DNA from: Massilia eurypsychrophila
GTDB taxonomy: Bacteria > Pseudomonadota > Gammaproteobacteria > Burkholderiales > Burkholderiaceae_D
Length of the DNA: 64,000 bases
Reading direction: 5' to 3'
Assembly: GCF_002760655.1 (NCBI RefSeq)
Contig: NZ_PDOC01000007.1
Span: 124,001 to 188,000, forward strand
Positions 17,733-26,457 of this stretch are shown piece by piece. Position 1 is the first letter of the stretch; the number at the start of each line of letters is the position of its first letter. The translations under genes and the position numbers were made by a program. The notes under the pieces were generated by a model. The model ran no database searches. It was given only the letters and a program-made list of their open reading frames with translations, and was not told the DNA's origin.

Positions 17733-18426
17733 GTTGCTGGCAGTGGAGAAGGTCAGCGCCGGCTATGGCGAATCGATCGTGCTCGAAGACGTGTCGTTCG
17801 CGATGAACGAGGGCGACAGCCTGGCGCTGCTGGGCCGAAACGGCGTCGGCAAAACCAGCCTGCTGGTGACGCTGATGGGCATTACGCGCCTGCACCGCGG
17901 CGCGATCCGCTGGGACGGCGGCGACCTGGCCAAGGTGCCGACCTGGAAGCGCTCGCGCGCGGGCCTGGGCTGGGTGCCGCAGGAGCGCCACATGTTCCCG
18001 ACCTTGACGGTGGAAGAGCACCTGACGGTGGTGGCGCGTCCCGGTCCGTGGACGCTGCAGAAGGTCTACGAAGTTTTCCCGCGTTTGCTGGAGCGGCGCC
18101 AGAACATGGGCAACGAACTCTCCGGCGGCGAGCAGCAAATGCTGGCGATCGCGCGCGCGTTGATGACGAACCCGCGCATCCTGCTGCTCGACGAGCCGAT
18201 GGAGGGCCTGGCGCCGATCATCGTGCAGGAGCTGGTGCGCGTGGTGCGGCGCCTGGTGAAGGACGAAGGCATGTCGGTCATCGTGGTCGAGCAGCACGCG
18301 CGCCTGGCGCTGTCGCTGACCGAGCGCGCCATTGTGCTCGACCGCGGCCGCATCGTACACGACTCCGACAGCGCCAGCTTGCTAGCCGACGGCGACAAAC
18401 TCGATCGCCTGGTCTCGGTGGCATAA
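17725..18426 (+). CDS. LIV-type ABC transporter ATPase (LivF family)
   Basis: This 233-residue second nucleotide-binding subunit has Walker A LGRNGVGKTS, signature LSGGEQQMLAIARAL and Walker B ILLLDEPMEGLAP. It is the last gene of the pcaIJF-permease-ATPase run. It is followed by a cluster of GGGGTC palindromes between convergent genes. No binding protein is encoded in this operon; three candidates lie elsewhere in the window. Confidence 0.95.
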   Translation: MRELLAVEKVSAGYGESIVLEDVSFAMNEGDSLALLGRNGVGKTSLLVTLMGITRLHRGAIRWDGGDLAKVPTWKRSRAGLGWVPQERHMFPTLTVEEHLTVVARPGPWTLQKVYEVFPRLLERRQNMGNELSGGEQQMLAIARALMTNPRILLLDEPMEGLAPIIVQELVRVVRRLVKDEGMSVIVVEQHARLALSLTERAIVLDRGRIVHDSDSASLLADGDKLDRLVSVA

Positions 18427-18440
18427 CAGCAGCAGCAGCA

Positions 18441-18540
18441 GGGGCCTGACCCGTTGCTTCTCTTAGGGGCTGACCCCGGATTCGCAGGCGCCGGCGACAC
18501 CGGGGTCAGACCCCAACAGAAAAATCGGGTCGGACCCCTC
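18441..18540. repeat. Cluster of GGGGTC-type palindromes between convergent genes
   Basis: At least four related motifs occur in 100 bases: GGGGCCTGACCC, GGGGCTGACCCC, GGGGTCAGACCCC and GGGTCGGACCCC. CTGACCCCGG (18470-18479) pairs with CCGGGGTCAG (18500-18509). The cluster probably folds into hairpins that stop transcription from both livF-type and marR sides. It is part of the dispersed family also seen at 7512, 31864 and, as a variant, at 46817. Confidence 0.75.
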
Positions 18541-18551
18541 GGTCGACAGCC

Positions 18552-19040
18552 CTACCGATCGCGCCTGGCCAGCGGCGCGCGGCTTTGCTCGTTGTTGTCG
18601 CTTACCAGCCGGTCGAGCAGCTCCATGAACAGCTGCTGCTCGCCCGCCGTCAGCGGCGCCAGCAAGCGGTCACGAACGCGCCGCGTGGCCGGCACCAGGC
18701 TGGCCAGCAGCTGCTCGCCTTCGGCCGTAATGGTCAGCGCTCGCTGGCGCCGGTTGTGCGGAATTACCTTACGCTCGAGCAGGCCCTTTTCCTCGAGCCG
18801 CGCGCACACAGTGGCGCCGGTCGAGGTGTCGATCGCGGCGATGCCGGCCAGCGACACCTGGTCGATGCCGGGGTGGTCGGCCAGGCAGCGCAGCATGGCG
18901 AATTGCACCGGCGTCAGCTCGCCGCCGACTTCGTCGTGGAACATGGAGACCGAGATCTGCTGGGCGCGGCGCAGCAGGTGACCCGGGTGCTCATCAAGCC
19001 GGGTCAGGTCGGTGTCGTCGGTAGGAAGCTTGCTGGTCAT
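18552..19040 (-). CDS. MarR-family regulator divergent from vanAB
   Basis: This 162-residue winged-helix protein has the MarR core: LTPVQFAMLRCLADHPG, then a recognition helix around DTSTGATVCARLEEKGLLER and a wing with HNRRQRALTITAEGEQLL. It lies back-to-back with vanA over about 120 bases that hold a 20-base inverted repeat. Likely role: vanillate- or protocatechuate-responsive repressor of vanAB. In other bacteria VanR is often GntR-type, so the MarR class is a local variation. Confidence 0.88.
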   Translation of the reverse strand: MTSKLPTDDTDLTRLDEHPGHLLRRAQQISVSMFHDEVGGELTPVQFAMLRCLADHPGIDQVSLAGIAAIDTSTGATVCARLEEKGLLERKVIPHNRRQRALTITAEGEQLLASLVPATRRVRDRLLAPLTAGEQQLFMELLDRLVSDNNEQSRAPLARRDR

Positions 19041-19106
19041 GGTCCTGTGCGTCGCAACATGGAAAGTTCGAATCGGGCGTTTACTTCGCCGGTCAACGCA
19101 GTATAC

Positions 19107-19135
19107 TTGGCTTCATATTCAGTGTACTGAATATT
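19107..19135 (+). promoter_or_regulatory. vanA promoter overlapped by a palindromic operator
   Basis: The inverted repeat ATATTCAGTGTACTGAATAT (19115-19134) has perfect 8-base arms around a 4-base centre. It sits between a possible -35 (TTGGCT, 19107-19112) and overlaps a possible -10 (AATATT, 19130-19135). A MarR dimer bound here would block RNA polymerase. The palindrome is certain and the promoter boxes are tentative. Confidence 0.65.
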
Positions 19136-19162
19136 CGAATAAATATGAAGGAGGAGACCAGC

Positions 19163-20194
19163 ATGTTCCCTAAAAACGCATGGTACGTGGCGTGCACCCC
19201 GGACGAAATCGCCGACAAGCCGCTCGGGCGCCAGGTATGCGGCGAAAAGATCGTGTTCTACCGCGGCGCCGAAGGCAAGGTGGCCGCGGTCGAGGACTTC
19301 TGCCCGCACCGCGGCGCGCCGCTGTCGCTCGGCTTTGTCCGCGACGGCAAGCTGGTATGCGGCTATCACGGCCTCGAGATGGGCTGCGACGGCAAGACCG
19401 TCAGCATGCCGGGCCAGCGCGTGCGCGGCTTCCCATGCATCCGCAGCTACTCAGTCGTTGAGCGCTATGGCTTCATCTGGGTCTGGCCGGGCGAAAAGGA
19501 GCTGGCCGACTCGGCGCAGATCCATCACCTCGAGTGGGCCGACAATCCCGAGTGGGCCTACGGCGGCGGACTGTTTCACATCAACTGCGACTACCGCCTG
19601 ATGATCGACAACCTGATGGACCTGACGCACGAAACGTACGTGCATGCGTCTTCCATCGGTCAGAAGGAAATCGACGAGTCGCCGGTGGCCACCCGCGTCG
19701 AAGGCGAGCAGGTGATCACCAGCCGCTACATGGAAAACATCAGCGCGCCGCCGTTCTGGCGCGCCGCCCTGCGCGGCAATGGCCTGGCCGACGACGTGCC
19801 GGTCGACCGCTGGCAGGTGTGCCGCTTTTCGCCGCCGTCGCACGTGATGATCGAAGTCGGCGTGGCCCACGCCGGCAACGGCGGCTACGATGCGCCGGCC
19901 GCGGTCAAGGCGTCGTCCATCGTGGTCGACTTCATTACGCCGGAAACCGAAACGTCGCACTGGTACTTCTGGGGCATGGCCCGTAACTTCAAGGCCGACG
20001 ACGCCGCGCTGACGGACACGATTCGCAACGGCCAGCACCAGATCTTCAGCGAAGACCGCCAGATGCTCGAACTGCAGCAGGCCAATCACCTGAAGTACCC
20101 GGACCGCAAACTGCTGGCGCTCAATATCGACGCCGGCGGTGTGCAGTCGCGCAAGGTGCTCGACAAGTGGCTGGCCAGGGAGCAGCTGTCGTGA
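19163..20194 (+). CDS. vanA: Vanillate O-demethylase, Rieske oxygenase subunit
   Basis: This 343-residue oxygenase demethylates vanillate to protocatechuate with release of formaldehyde. The Rieske [2Fe-2S] ligands are Cys47 and His49 in CPHRGAP, and Cys66 and His69 in CGYHG. The mononuclear iron region reads DNLMDLTHETYVHAS. I chose the ATG at 19163 because AAGGAGGAGACC precedes it and the product then begins MFPKNAWYVAC, the family start. The reductase partner follows, overlapping by four bases. Confidence 0.96.
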   Translation: MFPKNAWYVACTPDEIADKPLGRQVCGEKIVFYRGAEGKVAAVEDFCPHRGAPLSLGFVRDGKLVCGYHGLEMGCDGKTVSMPGQRVRGFPCIRSYSVVERYGFIWVWPGEKELADSAQIHHLEWADNPEWAYGGGLFHINCDYRLMIDNLMDLTHETYVHASSIGQKEIDESPVATRVEGEQVITSRYMENISAPPFWRAALRGNGLADDVPVDRWQVCRFSPPSHVMIEVGVAHAGNGGYDAPAAVKASSIVVDFITPETETSHWYFWGMARNFKADDAALTDTIRNGQHQIFSEDRQMLELQQANHLKYPDRKLLALNIDAGGVQSRKVLDKWLAREQLS

Positions 20195-21147
20195 GCACGC
20201 TGCAGGTGCGCGTCGCGCGCAAGGTCAGCGAGGCGGACGGCATCAGCAGCTTTGAGCTGGTGGCCGCCGATGGCGCGCAGCTGCCGGCGTTCGAGGCCGG
20301 CGCGCACATCGACGTGCACCTGCGCGACGGCCTGCTGCGCCAGTACTCGCTGTGCAATCCGCCGCAGGAGCGGCATCGCTACCTGATCGCGGTGCTGCGC
20401 GATCCATCCTCGCGCGGCGGCTCGACCGCGATGCACGACGAGATCGAAGCGGGCCACCTGATCACCATCAGCGCGCCGAAAAACCACTTCCCGCTGGAGC
20501 CGGCTGCCCGCAGCCTGCTGTTCGCCGGCGGTATCGGCGTCACGCCGATCCTGGCGATGGCCGAAGCATTGGCCGGCGCCGGCGCCGATTTCGAGATGCA
20601 CTACAGCGCGCGTACGCCGGAACGCGCCGCCTTCCTGCAGCGCATCGCCGCGGCGCCATATGCCGCGTGCGTGCACGTGCACTACGACAGCGGCGACGCC
20701 GCGCAAAAACTCGATTGCGCCGCGGTGCTCGGCGCGCCGCGCGCCGACACGCATATCTACGTGTGCGGACCGGGCGGCTACATCGACCATGTGCTGGGCG
20801 CGGCCAAAGCGCTCGGCTGGCCGGCCGCGCAAGTGCACCGCGAGTACTTCAGCGCAGCACCGGTGGACGAAGCCGGCGACACCGCGTTCGACGTCAAGCT
20901 CGCCTCCAGCGGCCAGGTGTTCACGATTCCACCGGGCCGCACTGTGGTCGAGGTACTCGCCGAACACGGCATCGACATTCCGGTGTCGTGCGAGCAGGGC
21001 GTCTGCGGCACCTGCCTGACGCGCGTGACGGGCGGCGTGCCGGACCACCGCGACGTCTACCTGACGGACGAGGAACGTGCCGCCAACGACCAGTTTACCC
21101 CTTGCTGTTCACGCTCGAAAAGCGCAGTGCTGTCGCTTGACCTGTAA
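20191..21147 (+). CDS. vanB: Vanillate O-demethylase, reductase subunit
   Basis: This 318-residue flavin reductase passes electrons from NAD(P)H to VanA. It has an FMN-binding beta barrel (LRQYSLCNPP), an NAD domain (LLFAGGIGVTPI) and a C-terminal plant-type ferredoxin with CEQGVCGTC plus a distal cysteine in FTPCCS. The start is a GTG at 20191 inside the vanA stop (GTGA). A formaldehyde-oxidising partner is not encoded next to it. Confidence 0.96.
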   Translation: MSTLQVRVARKVSEADGISSFELVAADGAQLPAFEAGAHIDVHLRDGLLRQYSLCNPPQERHRYLIAVLRDPSSRGGSTAMHDEIEAGHLITISAPKNHFPLEPAARSLLFAGGIGVTPILAMAEALAGAGADFEMHYSARTPERAAFLQRIAAAPYAACVHVHYDSGDAAQKLDCAAVLGAPRADTHIYVCGPGGYIDHVLGAAKALGWPAAQVHREYFSAAPVDEAGDTAFDVKLASSGQVFTIPPGRTVVEVLAEHGIDIPVSCEQGVCGTCLTRVTGGVPDHRDVYLTDEERAANDQFTPCCSRSKSAVLSLDL

Positions 21148-21182
21148 ATCCCCCGCCATCCAAAAACGATAATGGAGACAAC

Positions 21183-22379
21183 ATGACTGAACCAATCAAC
21201 AAACAACGCCGCCACCTGATGCTCGGCACGGCGACCGCCGCGCTGTCGGCCGGCCTGCTGCCGTCGCTCGCGTTCGGCGCCACTGCCGGACCACTGAAGG
21301 TCGGCCTGATCGTGCCGATGTCCGGCCCGTTCGCCTCCACCGGCCGCCAGATCGAAGCCGCCGTCAAGCTGTACATCCAGAAGCACGGCTCCACCGTTGC
21401 CGGCCGCCAGATCGAGATCCTGCTGAAGGACGACGGCGGCGTCGCACCCGACACCACCAAGCGCCTGGCGCAGGAACTGGTTTCGCGTGACAAGGTCGAA
21501 GTGCTGGCCGGCTTCGGCCTAACTCCGCTGGCGTTCGCCGCGGCGCCGGTTGCCACGCAGGCGAAGGTGCCGATGATCGTGATGGCCGCCGCGACGTCGG
21601 TGATTCCTCAGCGCTCGCCGTTCATCGTGCGCACCGGCTTCACGCTGGCGCAGGTCACCGCGCCAATGGCGGAGTGGGCGGCGAAGAACAAGATCAAGAC
21701 GGTAGCGACCTTCGTCAGCGACTACGGTCCCGGCATCGACGCCGAGAAAGTGTTCATCAGCCGCTTCTCCGAAGGCGGCGGCAAGGTGGTCGAATCGCTG
21801 CGCGCGCCGCTGCGCAATCCGGACTACGCGCCGTTCCTGGCACGCGTCAAGGACGCCAAGCCCGATGCGCTGTTCGTGTTCGTGCCGTCCGGCGAAGGCG
21901 CCGCGGTGCTCAAGCAGTTCACCGACCGCGGCCTGGCCGCTGCCGGTATCCGCCTGATCTGCACCGGCGACGTGCTTGACGACGACCTGTTGACCTCCAT
22001 CGGCAGCGCCGCCAACGGCGTCGTCAGCAGCCACCACTATTCGGCCGCGCATCCGTCGCCGGAGAACAAGGCGTACGTCGACGCGTTCATGAAGGCGAAC
22101 AAGGGCATGCGGCCGAACTTCCACTCGGTTGGCGCGTACGACGGCATGCACCTGCTGTACCAGGCGTTGATCAAGACCGGCGGCGACAGCGATGGCGAAA
22201 AGCTGATCGCGGCGATGAAGGGCATGGCGTGGACCAGCGTGCGCGGCCCGGTGTCGATCGACGCCAACACGCGCGACATCATCCAGAACGTCTATATCCG
22301 CCGCGGCGAGATGGTTGGCGGCGCGATGTTCAACGTCGAATTCGACAAGGTCGAGAAGGTGCGCGATCCGGGCGTGTAG
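21183..22379 (+). CDS. ABC transporter substrate-binding protein, probable vanillate/aromatic acid ligand
   Basis: This is a 398-residue Peripla_BP_6 protein. The N-terminus has NKQRRHLMLG before a hydrophobic stretch, so export could be by Tat rather than Sec. The mature part begins near GPLKVGLIVPMSGPFA and is strongly similar to the binding proteins at 1-1057 and 7551-8726. It is 35 bases after vanB in the same direction and ends at a terminator. Probable partner of the permease set at 15089-18426; the ligand is inferred from location. Confidence 0.92.
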   Translation: MTEPINKQRRHLMLGTATAALSAGLLPSLAFGATAGPLKVGLIVPMSGPFASTGRQIEAAVKLYIQKHGSTVAGRQIEILLKDDGGVAPDTTKRLAQELVSRDKVEVLAGFGLTPLAFAAAPVATQAKVPMIVMAAATSVIPQRSPFIVRTGFTLAQVTAPMAEWAAKNKIKTVATFVSDYGPGIDAEKVFISRFSEGGGKVVESLRAPLRNPDYAPFLARVKDAKPDALFVFVPSGEGAAVLKQFTDRGLAAAGIRLICTGDVLDDDLLTSIGSAANGVVSSHHYSAAHPSPENKAYVDAFMKANKGMRPNFHSVGAYDGMHLLYQALIKTGGDSDGEKLIAAMKGMAWTSVRGPVSIDANTRDIIQNVYIRRGEMVGGAMFNVEFDKVEKVRDPGV

Positions 22380-22396
22380 TCACTGCGTTGACCCAT

Positions 22397-22434
22397 AAAC
22401 CGTCGCGCCCGTCAAATGGCGGGCACGACGGTTT
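22397..22434. terminator. Bidirectional terminator between convergent genes
   Basis: AAACCGTCG and CGACGGTTT arms flank an inner GCCCG/CGGGC stem with a short loop. It lies between the binding protein at 21183-22379 and the convergent pcaC-pcaD fusion, and it ends with T residues on both strands. Confidence 0.8.
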
Positions 22435-22457
22435 GTACGTTAACGATATCTATCGCG

Positions 22458-23720
22458 CTAGATGGTAGCGAGGAAGCGGACTATGGCTGCGGCAAATGCC
22501 TGCGGCTGCTCGATCGCGCTCAGGTGCGACGCGTTGGCCAGCACCTGCAGCTGCGCACCGGGGATGCCGTCGGCCAGCTGCTGCGCCATCGACACCGGCG
22601 TGCCCTGGTCGAGTTCACCGACGATGACCAGCGTCGGCGCCGCGATGGCGCCGAGCCGCGCGGTGGTGTCGACGCTGCCGACCGCATTGCAGCAGGCGAT
22701 GTAGCCTGGCGCGTCAGTCGTCACCAGGCGCCGGCGAAAACGCGCGACGATCGGTGCGTGCTCGGCGCGGAAAGCGTCATGGAAATAGCGCCCCATCACG
22801 GCGTCGCCAATCACGTCCATCCCTTGTTCGCCCACTGTCGCAATGCGCTGCTCCCATACCGCGCGCACCGCTTCCGGATAGCCCGAGGTGGTATTGGCCA
22901 GCACCAGCGCGCGCACCAGCGACGGATGGCGCAGCGCCAGTTCCTGGCCGGCCATGCCGCCCATCGACAGGCCGATCCACACTACCGGACCGGAATCGAG
23001 TTCGCGCAGCAGGCGCGCGGCGTCGTCCGCCAGATCGGCCATCGTCGCCATGCCGGGCAGCGTGTCCGAGCTGCCGTGGCCGCGATGGTCGTAGGCGATG
23101 ACGCGGCAGTCGGCGGCCAGCTCGTTGGCCAGCTGATCCCACATGGTCAGGTCGCAGCCGAGCGCGTGGCTCAGCACCACGGTGTGGCGCGGCGCCTTGC
23201 CGCTGCGCGGCGCGCGCACGCTGTAGTGCAGCGCCGGCAGGCTGGTGGTGCGGCCTTCGTGGCCGATGCCGGGATGGCAGACTGACGCCGGCGACATCGG
23301 CTCGAGCGCGTAGCCGATTTGCGGCGCAAGCTCGCGCAGGATTTTCTGCGCATGGCTGAAGGCGGTGTTGGCGGCGGGGACGCCGGCGTAGATGGCCGAC
23401 TGCATCAGCACTTCCTTGATGTCGTCGGGCCCCAGCCGGCTGTCGTCGGGCGCCAGCAGCGCCGCCCGCACGTGCAGCTCGAACTCTTCCCAGCAGCCCA
23501 GCGCCGTGGTGATCGCCAGGACGATGGTGCGGCGCGTCTTGTGGTCGAGTCCCGGGCGACCCCAGATGTCGTTCCACGCATTGCGAGTGATCATGTCCTG
23601 GAATTCGGCGGTGAAGCTGTTGGCGTTGGCGATCGACTTGTCGACCCAGGCGTCGCCCAGCACGGTGCGGCGGTTGTGCATGCCGCGTGCGAATTCATGG
23701 TCGAAAGGATCGTAGCTCAT
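22458..23720 (-). CDS. Fused 4-carboxymuconolactone decarboxylase / 3-oxoadipate enol-lactonase (PcaC-PcaD)
   Basis: This 420-residue bifunctional enzyme performs two consecutive steps. Residues 1-135 are a carboxymuconolactone decarboxylase domain (NAWNDIWGRPGLDHKTRR; ELHVRAA with His83). Residues about 175-420 are an alpha/beta hydrolase with nucleophile Ser252 in GLSMGGMAG and a late histidine in NASHLSA. A linker near 136-165 joins them. The order is decarboxylase then lactonase, opposite to the actinobacterial PcaL fusion as I know it. I chose the ATG at 23720, giving the usual decarboxylase start MSYDPFDHEFARGM; the open frame upstream lies inside pcaB. It begins 7 bases after the pcaB stop. 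Confidence 0.93.
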   Translation of the reverse strand: MSYDPFDHEFARGMHNRRTVLGDAWVDKSIANANSFTAEFQDMITRNAWNDIWGRPGLDHKTRRTIVLAITTALGCWEEFELHVRAALLAPDDSRLGPDDIKEVLMQSAIYAGVPAANTAFSHAQKILRELAPQIGYALEPMSPASVCHPGIGHEGRTTSLPALHYSVRAPRSGKAPRHTVVLSHALGCDLTMWDQLANELAADCRVIAYDHRGHGSSDTLPGMATMADLADDAARLLRELDSGPVVWIGLSMGGMAGQELALRHPSLVRALVLANTTSGYPEAVRAVWEQRIATVGEQGMDVIGDAVMGRYFHDAFRAEHAPIVARFRRRLVTTDAPGYIACCNAVGSVDTTARLGAIAAPTLVIVGELDQGTPVSMAQQLADGIPGAQLQVLANASHLSAIEQPQAFAAAIVRFLATI

Positions 23721-23727
23721 GCTGGCA

Positions 23728-25122
23728 TCACTTTGTAAAAGGGTGGACGGAATCAAGGGCGGCGCTGCTGGTGCGCAGCGCCTGCAACTGGCGTTCTGCC
23801 AGGCGCCGTGCGGGCGCAGTGGCGGCGACCGGGTCGAACAGCGCATCGAGCTGCGAGAGGTCGATGTGTGCGCGCAAGGCGGCATCGGCCTGAACGGCGT
23901 CGCGCAGCACCTCGGCCAGCGGCCGGCTGCTGGCCAGCGCTTGCTGCGTCAGCTGCTCGAGCAGCGCGTGCGCCTGCGGCCGGCCAATCGCGCCGGCCAG
24001 GTAGATCGACGCCGCTTCGGCGAACACCAGGCCTTGCAGCGCATCGATATTGCGCAGCATGCGGGCAGGGTCGACGACCAGCGCCGCAAAGGCGTCGTTG
24101 AGTGCGTTCAGGGCGCCGTGCGCGCTGAGAAAAAGTGCCGGCCATTCCGCCAATTCAGCCTGCCAGTTGCCCAGGCCCCGCTCGTGCTGCTGGCCCATGC
24201 TCGCCAACAGCGCCGCCGCATGCTGCGGCGTGCGGGTGGCGGCGGCCAGCGCGATCATGGCCGACACCGGATTGCGCTTGTGCGGCATGGCGGACGAGCC
24301 GCCGCGGCCATTGCCGGACGGTTCGGCCAGTTCGGCGATTTCGCCTTGCGCCATCAGACTGAGGTCGGTCGCCACCTTGCCCAGGCTGCCGGTGAGGACG
24401 GCCACTTCGAGGCCGAGGCGGACCCACTCGTCGCGCTGCGTGTGCCAGGCGGCGTCGGCAAGCCTGAGTTTCAGGTCGGCCGCCATGCGCGCCGCCACCG
24501 CGGGGCCGCGCTCGCCCATGACGGCGAGCGTGCCGACCGCGCCGCCGAGCTGCAGCTGCAAGGCCCGTTCGGCGCATTCGCGCAAGCGTGCGCGCGCGCG
24601 CACCAGCGGCGCCAGCCAGCCGACCAATTTGAAGCCGAAGCTGGTTACCTGGGCGGGCTGCATCAGCGTGCGCGCCAGTACCGGCGTGCAAAGGTGGCGT
24701 TCGGCCAGCGCGAGCAGGTGGCCGCAGAAATCATGCAGGCCATCGTCGAGCAGTTGCAGCGCCTCGCGCGTGGCCAGCACCATGGCGGTGTCGATCACGT
24801 CCTGGCTGGTGCTGCCCCAGTGGACGTGGGTTGCGGCTTCGGCGTCGTACAGCGCGACAGTGCGTGTCAGTTCCTTCACCAGCGGGATTGCCAGGCTGCC
24901 GGCGCGGCGGCCGGCACTGACGATGGCGCCGATGTCGTACAGCTGCGCCTTGCAGACGGCGCCGATGGCGCGCGCGGCGGCCGCCGGCAGCAGTCCTTCA
25001 TCGGCCTGCGCCTTTGACAGCGCCTGCTCGAAGTGGAACATGGCCTGCACGATCGCTGCGTCGTCGAACACCGCGATCATGTCGGACGTGGTGAGAAAAC
25101 TGTCGAAAATCGAAACGCTCAA
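23728..25122 (-). CDS. pcaB: 3-Carboxy-cis,cis-muconate cycloisomerase
   Basis: This 464-residue member of the fumarase/aspartase superfamily lactonises beta-carboxymuconate. The superfamily signature GSSAMPHKRNP is at residues 275-285, and HWGSTSQDVIDTAM near 101 is typical of the bacterial CMLE group. It is encoded between pcaG and the pcaC-pcaD fusion in one minus-strand operon, 15 bases after pcaG. Confidence 0.95.
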   Translation of the reverse strand: MSVSIFDSFLTTSDMIAVFDDAAIVQAMFHFEQALSKAQADEGLLPAAAARAIGAVCKAQLYDIGAIVSAGRRAGSLAIPLVKELTRTVALYDAEAATHVHWGSTSQDVIDTAMVLATREALQLLDDGLHDFCGHLLALAERHLCTPVLARTLMQPAQVTSFGFKLVGWLAPLVRARARLRECAERALQLQLGGAVGTLAVMGERGPAVAARMAADLKLRLADAAWHTQRDEWVRLGLEVAVLTGSLGKVATDLSLMAQGEIAELAEPSGNGRGGSSAMPHKRNPVSAMIALAAATRTPQHAAALLASMGQQHERGLGNWQAELAEWPALFLSAHGALNALNDAFAALVVDPARMLRNIDALQGLVFAEAASIYLAGAIGRPQAHALLEQLTQQALASSRPLAEVLRDAVQADAALRAHIDLSQLDALFDPVAATAPARRLAERQLQALRTSSAALDSVHPFTK

Positions 25123-25137
25123 TGCCGCTCCCGTTAT

Positions 25138-25650
25138 TTATACGTAGTCGAAAAAGACCGTCTCTTTGTCGCCCTGCATCCAGATATCCCATTGGTATTC
25201 GCGCTCGCCCACCTTACGCGCAACCAGCGTGGCGCGGCGTGGCGCCGCGACCTGGCCAAGGATAGCCGATTCTGCCAGGGCGCTGTCATCTTCCAGGAAG
25301 ACGGCGGTGAACTGGTGCTTGACCAGGCCGCGCGCGAACACGGTGACGTACATCAGCGGCTCGCCGATGGAAGCCGCCGGCAGCGGCGCATGAAAGGTGA
25401 AGCTGCCGTCGGCGCCACTTGGCACGCGGCGAAATCCGGGCATCGGCTGCTGCGCCTCGGCGGCAGCGGCGTCGGGTAGCCATGCCTCGAGCTGGGCGTC
25501 GTCGATGGGAACGCCGGCGCCGTCGTAGATGGCGCCGCGGATAAGGACAGCGGGTGCGTCGGCGTCAGTTGCGGCCGTCATGTCGGCCGCCCACTGGAAG
25601 GCTTCATGCGAGAACGGCCCGATGGTTTGCGAAGTCGTGATGGTGCTCAT
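25138..25650 (-). CDS. pcaG: Protocatechuate 3,4-dioxygenase alpha subunit
   Basis: This 170-residue non-catalytic alpha subunit pairs with PcaH in the (alpha-beta-Fe) oligomer. It opens with TSQTIGPFSHEAF and contains the intradiol-dioxygenase core (AQLEAWLPDA; YVTVFARGL), but lacks the Tyr/His iron ligand set, as expected for PcaG. It is somewhat shorter than the roughly 200 residues of many PcaG proteins. It follows pcaH after 10 bases. Confidence 0.94.
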   Translation of the reverse strand: MSTITTSQTIGPFSHEAFQWAADMTAATDADAPAVLIRGAIYDGAGVPIDDAQLEAWLPDAAAAEAQQPMPGFRRVPSGADGSFTFHAPLPAASIGEPLMYVTVFARGLVKHQFTAVFLEDDSALAESAILGQVAAPRRATLVARKVGEREYQWDIWMQGDKETVFFDYV

Positions 25651-25660
25651 GTCATTCTCC

Positions 25661-26353
25661 TTAGATGCCCATCGGCGTGGCGTCGCGGCCGCGCAGCACG
25701 ATGTCGAATTCGTAGCCGAGCATTTCGCTGCCGACCGTCTGTTCCATGCTGAAGCGCGAAATCAAGCGCTGGCGCGCGGCCAGGTCCGGGATGCTCTGGA
25801 AGATCGGGTCGTAGTCGAACAGCGGGTCGCTCGGAAAATACATCTGCGTGACCAGGCGCTGCGCGTAGACGTTGCCGAACATGGAGAAGTGGATGTGCGC
25901 CGGGCGCCATGCCTTTTCGTGGTTGCCCCACGGGTAAGGACCGGGCTTGATGGTGACGAAGCGATAGCGGCCGTCTTCGTCGGTCAGCATTTTTCCCCAG
26001 CCGTTGAAGTTCGGATCGAGCGGCGCGTTGTGCTGGTCGCGCTTGTGGCGGTAGCGGCCCGCCGCGTTGCACTGCCAGACTTCGAGCAGCGAATCGCGCA
26101 CCGGCTTGCCGTCTTCATCGAGGACGCGGCCGGTGACGACGATTTTTTCGCCGAGCGGCTCGCTGTCGCCCTGCGCCGTCAGGTCCATATCGTGGGGCAG
26201 CAGGATGCGCGGCGCCGGCCGGACATTGTCGCTGACCGGGCGCGGCGCTTCGATGCGCAGCAGCGGCTGGGCAGGTCCGCGCTTCATGGTCGACTTGTAA
26301 GGCGGGTAGATCAGTTCGGGATAGACGCCCGGTTCGATAGCATCGAATTTCAA
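25661..26353 (-). CDS. pcaH: Protocatechuate 3,4-dioxygenase beta subunit (catalytic)
   Basis: This 230-residue iron(III) subunit does intradiol cleavage of protocatechuate to beta-carboxy-cis,cis-muconate. The four iron ligands are all present: Tyr101, Tyr140, His153 and His155 (the last two in PAHIHFS), with the same spacing as the Pseudomonas enzyme. It is the first gene of the operon pcaH-pcaG-pcaB-pcaC/D and is divergent from an IclR regulator. Confidence 0.96.
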   Translation of the reverse strand: MKFDAIEPGVYPELIYPPYKSTMKRGPAQPLLRIEAPRPVSDNVRPAPRILLPHDMDLTAQGDSEPLGEKIVVTGRVLDEDGKPVRDSLLEVWQCNAAGRYRHKRDQHNAPLDPNFNGWGKMLTDEDGRYRFVTIKPGPYPWGNHEKAWRPAHIHFSMFGNVYAQRLVTQMYFPSDPLFDYDPIFQSIPDLAARQRLISRFSMEQTVGSEMLGYEFDIVLRGRDATPMGI

Positions 26354-26457
26354 AGCAGGTCTCCTGGCAGGTGACGTTGGACTGAGGGGGGAGCCAGGTC
26401 ATGGTAGGCAAATCGTCCACCCTCAACAAGATGGTAGCGATGCGCGGCATTCGCAGA

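Noticed and set aside
15089-18426. Branched-chain amino acid transporter
   Set aside because: The fold family is the same, but the operon position after pcaIJF and the aromatic-linked binding proteins favour aromatic acid uptake.
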